64,000 nucleotides of DNA, from assembly GCF_001685355.1 (NCBI RefSeq), contig NZ_CP016438.1:2728001-2792000 (forward strand), written 5' to 3'. This document shows, piece after piece, positions 60,421 through 64,000 of the stretch; the first letter of the stretch is position 1, and every line of letters begins with the position of its first letter. A program made the translations under genes and the position numbers. This DNA is from Streptomyces lincolnensis (lineage in GTDB: Bacteria; Actinomycetota; Actinomycetes; Streptomycetales; Streptomycetaceae). Below the pieces are notes generated by a model. The model saw only the letters and a list, made by a program, of their open reading frames with translations. It had not been told where the DNA came from and did not search any database.

Positions 60421-61305
60421 GTGGCGAACGACGGACCGGTCGAGCACGGCTACCCACACCTGGACACGGTGCGGGCCGCGATCACCGCGCTGTACAGGCG
60501 GCTGTCCTACGACACCATCCAGACGTTCGGGACCAGCGTGGTCCCCGCCGACGTGGCGTTCTCCGACAGCGACGACCTGTATCTGGGCACGCAGCGCGTG
60601 GCCCGTGAACTGGTGCGGCACTACCGGCTGCCGGACGCCCGGTTCGTCGTCAGCTTCCGTGAGATGACCCATGCGGCACACGTCGAACTCACCGCGGGAC
60701 CCGAGTACTTCGTCGAGCTGAACGACCGGTTCCGCACCCATCGCCGTGACATCGGGGCGGCCCTCGCCCACGAGGTCATGCACGTCTATCTTCACCGCCT
60801 GGACCTGTCCTTCCCGGGCGTGCGGGACAACGAGATCCTCACGGACACGGCGACGACGTACCTGGGGGCGGGATGGCTGCTGCTGGACGCGTACCGGGAG
60901 GACTCGGCGTCCTCGCAGAAGCTGGGGTATCTCACGCCGGAGGAGTTCGGGTACGTGCTGGCCAAGCGGGCGCTGGTGTTCGGTGAGGACCCCTCCGTGT
61001 GGTTCACCAGCCCGCAGGCCTACACGGCGTACGTCAAGGGCATGGAACGGGCCCGGCAGGACGAGCAGCAGCCACCCCTGACGGCGGCGGGGTGGGCGGG
61101 GCGGCGCCGGTACGCCCGGGACCGGCGGCAGCTCGTCCCGGAGCCGCGGCCCGGAGTGCCGTACGCGTTCGCGCCGGACGGGGGTGGGGTGTTGCGGGTG
61201 TCGTTTCCCTGTCCTACGTGTCATCAGCGGATTCGGGTGCCGGTGCGGGGGCGGGTTCGGGCGCGGTGTGGGTTGTGTCGGACGGTTCTGGAGTGCGATA
61301 CGTAA
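60421..61305 (+). CDS. Putative zinc metallopeptidase with C-terminal zinc ribbon
   Basis: A 294-residue protein I cannot name. It has an HExxH zinc site, HEVMH, at residues 117-121, with nearby acids (Glu138, Asp142) in NEILTDTATTYLG that may give the third ligand. The C-terminus has a zinc-ribbon pattern, CPTC...CGLC (about residues 262-288). No signal peptide or membrane segment is visible. The fold may be that of ImmA/SprT-like peptidases. GTG 60421 has GGGGGTG 7 bp upstream; it starts 37 bp after the GH35 gene and is probably cotranscribed. Confidence 0.65.
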   Translation: MANDGPVEHGYPHLDTVRAAITALYRRLSYDTIQTFGTSVVPADVAFSDSDDLYLGTQRVARELVRHYRLPDARFVVSFREMTHAAHVELTAGPEYFVELNDRFRTHRRDIGAALAHEVMHVYLHRLDLSFPGVRDNEILTDTATTYLGAGWLLLDAYREDSASSQKLGYLTPEEFGYVLAKRALVFGEDPSVWFTSPQAYTAYVKGMERARQDEQQPPLTAAGWAGRRRYARDRRQLVPEPRPGVPYAFAPDGGGVLRVSFPCPTCHQRIRVPVRGRVRARCGLCRTVLECDT

Positions 61306-61344
61306 GCGCGCTGCGAAGGGGGTGCCTTGTGTTGTCGGGCGGCT

Positions 61345-61385
61345 ACCGGCCCGTTGTGGCTGGTCGCGCAGTTCCCCGCGCCCCT
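61345..61385 (+). repeat. Single copy of the dispersed repeat
   Basis: GTTGTGGCTGGTCGCGCAGT and the following TCCCCGCGCCCCTT repeat the core seen at 31791-32046; GGTGCCTTGT upstream also matches the 118-bp unit. It lies between the convergent peptidase and SDR genes. Confidence 0.8.
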
Positions 61386-61393
61386 TGAGTCAG

Positions 61394-62305
61394 TCAGCTT
61401 GCCGCTCCATATACCGGGCCCTGGGGCTGCGCCTCCTCAAGTAGCTTCAGTACCGCTCCTCCCGCCTCCTCCGGGGTCCAGCGCGCCCCCTTGTCGGCCG
61501 TCGGGCCCGGGCTCCAGCCCTCCATCACCGTGATACGGCCGCCCTCCGTCTCGAAGACGCGGCCCGTGACTCCCGTGCTCGCCGTCGAGCCCAGCCAGAC
61601 GACCAGGGGGGAGACGTTCTCCGGGGCCATCGTGTCGAAGCCGGTGGGCGGGGCGGTCATGGTGGTGGCGAAGGTCTGGGCCGTCATGCGGGTGCGGGCG
61701 GCGGGGGCGATGGCGTTGACCTGGACGCCGTAGCGGGCGAGTTCGGCCGCGGCGACCAGGGTCAGGCCCACGATCCCGGCCTTGGCGGCGCTGTAGTTGC
61801 CCTGGCCGACCGAGCCCAGCAGACCGGCGCCGCTGCTGGTGTTGATGACGCGGGCCTCGGGTGTGCGGCCGGCCTTGGTTTCGGCTCGCCAGTGGGCGGC
61901 GGCGTGTTTGAGGGGGAGGAAGTGGCCTTTCAGGTGGACGCGGAGGACGGCGTCCCAGTCGTCCTCGTCGAGGTTGACGAGCATGCGGTCGCGCAGGAAG
62001 CCGGCGTTGTTGACGAGGGTGTCGAGGCGGCCGTAGGTGTCGAGAGCGGTCGCCACCAGGGACGCGGCTCCGGCGCCGGTCGCGATGTCGCCGCCGTGGG
62101 CGACCGCTTCGCCGCCGGCCGCGCGGATCTCGGCGACGACGCGGGCCGCCGGGCTGTCGGGGCTGGGGGTGCCGTCGAGGCCCACGCCGAGGTCGTTGAC
62201 GACGACCCGCGCGCCCTCGGCGGCGAACGCCAGTGCGTGGGCGCGGCCGAGACCTCGGCCCGCGCCGGTGACGGCGACGACCCGGCCGTAGCAGATTCCG
62301 CTCAT
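61394..62305 (-). CDS. SDR oxidoreductase of the steroid C/D-ring (HIP) locus
   Basis: A 303-residue short-chain dehydrogenase. Cofactor motif VTGAGRGLGRAHAL, NNAGFLRDRML, active-site NTSSGAGLLGSVGQGNYSAAKAG (Ser, Tyr, Lys). The position corresponds to Rv3548c in mycobacteria, beside a second SDR and opposite echA20-ipdAB. It probably oxidises or reduces a CoA intermediate of steroid ring degradation. ATG 62305 lies 1 bp after the stop of the upstream SDR gene, so the two are cotranscribed. Confidence 0.85.
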   Translation of the reverse strand: MSGICYGRVVAVTGAGRGLGRAHALAFAAEGARVVVNDLGVGLDGTPSPDSPAARVVAEIRAAGGEAVAHGGDIATGAGAASLVATALDTYGRLDTLVNNAGFLRDRMLVNLDEDDWDAVLRVHLKGHFLPLKHAAAHWRAETKAGRTPEARVINTSSGAGLLGSVGQGNYSAAKAGIVGLTLVAAAELARYGVQVNAIAPAARTRMTAQTFATTMTAPPTGFDTMAPENVSPLVVWLGSTASTGVTGRVFETEGGRITVMEGWSPGPTADKGARWTPEEAGGAVLKLLEEAQPQGPVYGAAS

Positions 62306-62306
62306 G

Positions 62307-63047
62307 TCACCCGTCCCTGTCGGTGGTTGCCGCGTCCAGAAAGGCGGGCCGCTCCCCGCCGCCGTGCACGAGCAGCGAGGCCCCGCTGATGTAGGCGGCG
62401 GCGTCGGAGGCGAGGAAGACGGCCGCGTCGCCGATGTCCGAGGGCTCGGCCAGGCGTCCGAGCGGGACCGTGCGGGCGACGGCCGCCACGCCGTCGTCGT
62501 CGCCGTAGTGCACGGCCGAGAGCTCGGTGCGGACCATGCCGACGACGAGGGTGTTGACGCGGACGTCAGGCGCCCACTCCACGGCCATCGACCGGGCGAG
62601 GCTCTCCAGGCCCGCCTTCGCCGCCCCGTAGGCGGCCGTTCCGGGTGAGGGCCTGCCGCCACTCACGCTGCCGATCATGACGATCGAGCCGCGCGTCCGT
62701 CTCAGATGCTCGTACGCGGCGAGCGAGACGGTCAGCGGGGCGAGGAGGTTGAGCTCGACGACCCGGGCGTGCCGCTCCGCGTCCGCGTCGGTCAGTCGCC
62801 GGTAGGGGGCACCGCCCGCGTTGTTGACGAGGACGTCCAGGCGCGGCAGTCCGGCGAAGAAGTGCCGTACGGCGTCGGCGTCCCGCACGTCCAGGGGAGC
62901 GAACTCGGTTTTCGGCAGCGGGACTTGGGGTGGTCGGCGGGCGCAGACCACGACCTCGGCGCCCGCCTCTGTGAAGCGGCGCGCGATCCCGGCGCCGACA
63001 CCGCGGGTGCCGCCGGTGACGACCACGACCCTCCCGTTCAGCTCCAT
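62307..63047 (-). CDS. SDR oxidoreductase, second gene of the pair
   Basis: A 246-residue classical short-chain dehydrogenase: VTGGTRGVGAGIAR, NNAGGAPYRRL, active-site MIGSVSGGRPSPGTAAYGAAKAG. The position corresponds to Rv3549c. It is the first gene of the minus-strand pair, divergent from echA20 with a palindrome at 63065-63082 in between. The exact substrate is not evident; a steroid C/D-ring CoA thioester is inferred from the neighbours. Confidence 0.85.
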   Translation of the reverse strand: MELNGRVVVVTGGTRGVGAGIARRFTEAGAEVVVCARRPPQVPLPKTEFAPLDVRDADAVRHFFAGLPRLDVLVNNAGGAPYRRLTDADAERHARVVELNLLAPLTVSLAAYEHLRRTRGSIVMIGSVSGGRPSPGTAAYGAAKAGLESLARSMAVEWAPDVRVNTLVVGMVRTELSAVHYGDDDGVAAVARTVPLGRLAEPSDIGDAAVFLASDAAAYISGASLLVHGGGERPAFLDAATTDRDG

Positions 63048-63064
63048 TCCCCGCTACCCTCCAC

Positions 63065-63082
63065 CTAACAAACGTTTGGTGG
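63065..63082. promoter_or_regulatory. Palindrome, likely TetR-type operator
   Basis: The core CAAACGTTTG (63069-63078) is a perfect palindrome and lies in the larger near-palindrome CTAACAAACGTTTGGTGG. It sits in the 54-bp divergent region between the SDR pair and echA20, so a dimeric regulator there would control both. Mycobacterial KstR2 binds a different sequence, but the place is the same kind. Confidence 0.6.
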
Positions 63083-63101
63083 AAAGGTAGCTGATGCGGC
63101 C

Positions 63102-63845
63102 ATGGGTGTCTCCACCTCGTCCCCGGAAAAGGGGATCGTCTTCGTCGGGGTCGACTTCCCGCCCGTGAACGCCCTGCCGGTGGACGGCTGGTTCGCCCTG
63201 GCCGACGCCGTGCGCACGGCGGGCCGTGATCCGGAGGTCAGATGCGTGGTCCTGGCGGCCGAGGGGCGCGGTTTCAACGCGGGCGTGGACATCAAGGAGA
63301 TCCAGGCACGCGGCGCGACCGCCCTCGTCGGTGCCAACCGCGGTTGTTTCGAGGCCTTTTCAGCGGTGTACGACTGCGAGGTGCCCGTGGTGGCGGCCGT
63401 GCAGGGGTTCTGCCTGGGCGGGGGCGTCGGCCTGGTGGGCAACGCGGATGTGATCGTGGCGAGCGAGGACGCCACCTTCGGCCTGCCCGAACTGGACCGC
63501 GGGGCCCTCGGCGCGGCCACGCACCTGGCCCGGCTGGTCCCCCACCACCTCATGCGCGCCCTGTACTTCACCTCCCGCACGGTCACCGCCGCCGAACTGC
63601 ACCGGCACGGTTCGTTGTGGAGGGTCGTACCGAGGGACGAACTCACCGCCACGGCCCTGGCGGCGGCCCGCGAGATCGCCGCCAAGGACGGCGAGCTGCT
63701 GCGCCTGGCCAAGGCCGCCATCAACGGCATCGACCCGGTCGACGTCCGCCGCAGCTACCGCTACGAACAGGGCTTCACCTACGAGGCGAGCGTCAGCGGC
63801 GTCGCCGACCGGGTCCGTGACAGGTTCGGCAGGGAGGCCGAGTGA
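63102..63845 (+). CDS. echA20: Enoyl-CoA hydratase family protein, EchA20-like
   Basis: A 247-residue crotonase-fold protein: VLAAEGRGFNAGVDIKEIQ, AVQGFCLGGGVGLVGNADV, FGLPELDRGALGAATHLARL. The context (two SDR genes opposite, ipdA after it) matches mycobacterial Rv3550/EchA20, a ring-opening hydrolase in degradation of the steroid C/D rings. ATG 63102 is the start; its stop overlaps the ipdA start by 4 bp. Assignment beyond the crotonase fold is by gene order. Confidence 0.82.
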   Translation: MGVSTSSPEKGIVFVGVDFPPVNALPVDGWFALADAVRTAGRDPEVRCVVLAAEGRGFNAGVDIKEIQARGATALVGANRGCFEAFSAVYDCEVPVVAAVQGFCLGGGVGLVGNADVIVASEDATFGLPELDRGALGAATHLARLVPHHLMRALYFTSRTVTAAELHRHGSLWRVVPRDELTATALAAAREIAAKDGELLRLAKAAINGIDPVDVRRSYRYEQGFTYEASVSGVADRVRDRFGREAE

Positions 63846-64000
63846 GCGACAAGACCATGACGGCCGACGAGGTCGTCTCCCGGCTCCACGACGGCATGAC
63901 CCTCGGCATCGGCGGCTGGGGCTCGCGCCGCAAGCCGATGGCGCTGGTGCGCGCGCTGCTGCGCTCGGACGTCACCGACCTGACGATCGTCTCCTACGGT
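63842..64000 (+). CDS. ipdA: CoA-transferase-like alpha subunit, IpdA (3' end missing)
   Basis: The first 53 residues of a CoA-transferase-like protein; the gene continues past the window. The N-terminus MSDKTMTADEVVSRLHDGMT and GIGGWGSRRKPMALVRALLR carry the IpdA hallmark GWGSRRKP. IpdA and IpdB form the COCHEA-CoA hydrolase that opens the last steroid ring. GTG 63842 overlaps the echA20 stop (GTGA). Confidence 0.85.
   Translation, partial: MSDKTMTADEVVSRLHDGMTLGIGGWGSRRKPMALVRALLRSDVTDLTIVSYG

Overview
The window is 64 kb of chromosome from a Streptomyces-type actinomycete. Support for this includes very high GC with strong third-position bias, many GTG and a few TTG starts, purine-rich ribosome sites, and families that are typical of or confined to the genus (SPW_0924, DUF6343, DUF4184). 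The central block coaE - PAC2 - rpsA - hrpB - polA - livJHMGF - pdtaR - pyk is an actinobacterial core neighbourhood, so most of the window is stable chromosome. I see no prophage, insertion sequence or CRISPR array.

Left part (1-19.9 kb): a cut-off ABC exporter, a DUF899 protein, an amidohydrolase of the SAH/MTA deaminase type and a FUSC-type efflux protein. Next comes a tightly coupled three-gene signalling unit at 6.6-10.9 kb: a PknG-like soluble kinase, a four-helix membrane protein and a substrate-binding lipoprotein. It resembles the glnX-glnH-pknG amino-acid-sensing locus of corynebacteria and mycobacteria, but with a different gene order and a different class of binding protein. Then follow a nucleotidyltransferase, RidA, and a hydantoin/allantoin-like racemase plus NCS1 permease under a divergent GntR regulator with a perfect 16-bp palindrome. 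A family 5 uracil-DNA glycosylase, an S4 protein, DoxX, a methyltransferase and a DUF5596-like protein complete this part.

Middle (19.5-48 kb): TPR protein, coaE, PAC2, rpsA with a clear sigma-70-type promoter, a methyltransferase without an ordinary start codon, hrpB, DUF3068, SPW_0924, a secreted lytic transglycosylase, DUF4184, a non-coding stretch with a 118-bp tandem repeat carrying a dispersed Streptomyces repeat, polA, an FdhF/YdeP oxidoreductase, a PaaI thioesterase, and the branched-chain amino acid ABC operon with a hairpin after the binding-protein gene. The ANTAR regulator, tRNA-Leu(CAA), an HTH-LAGLIDADG protein and pyruvate kinase follow.

Right part (48-64 kb): SIMPL protein, a Tat-exported 5'-nucleotidase, a two-gene desA/desB-like siderophore pair without acyltransferase or synthetase, aminopeptidase N, a stand-alone receiver protein, chorismate mutase coupled to an AraC regulator that is divergent to a GH35 beta-galactosidase, a putative zinc peptidase with a zinc ribbon, and the start of a steroid C/D-ring (HIP) degradation locus. 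That locus has two SDR genes facing echA20 and ipdA across a TetR-type palindrome; ipdA runs off the window.
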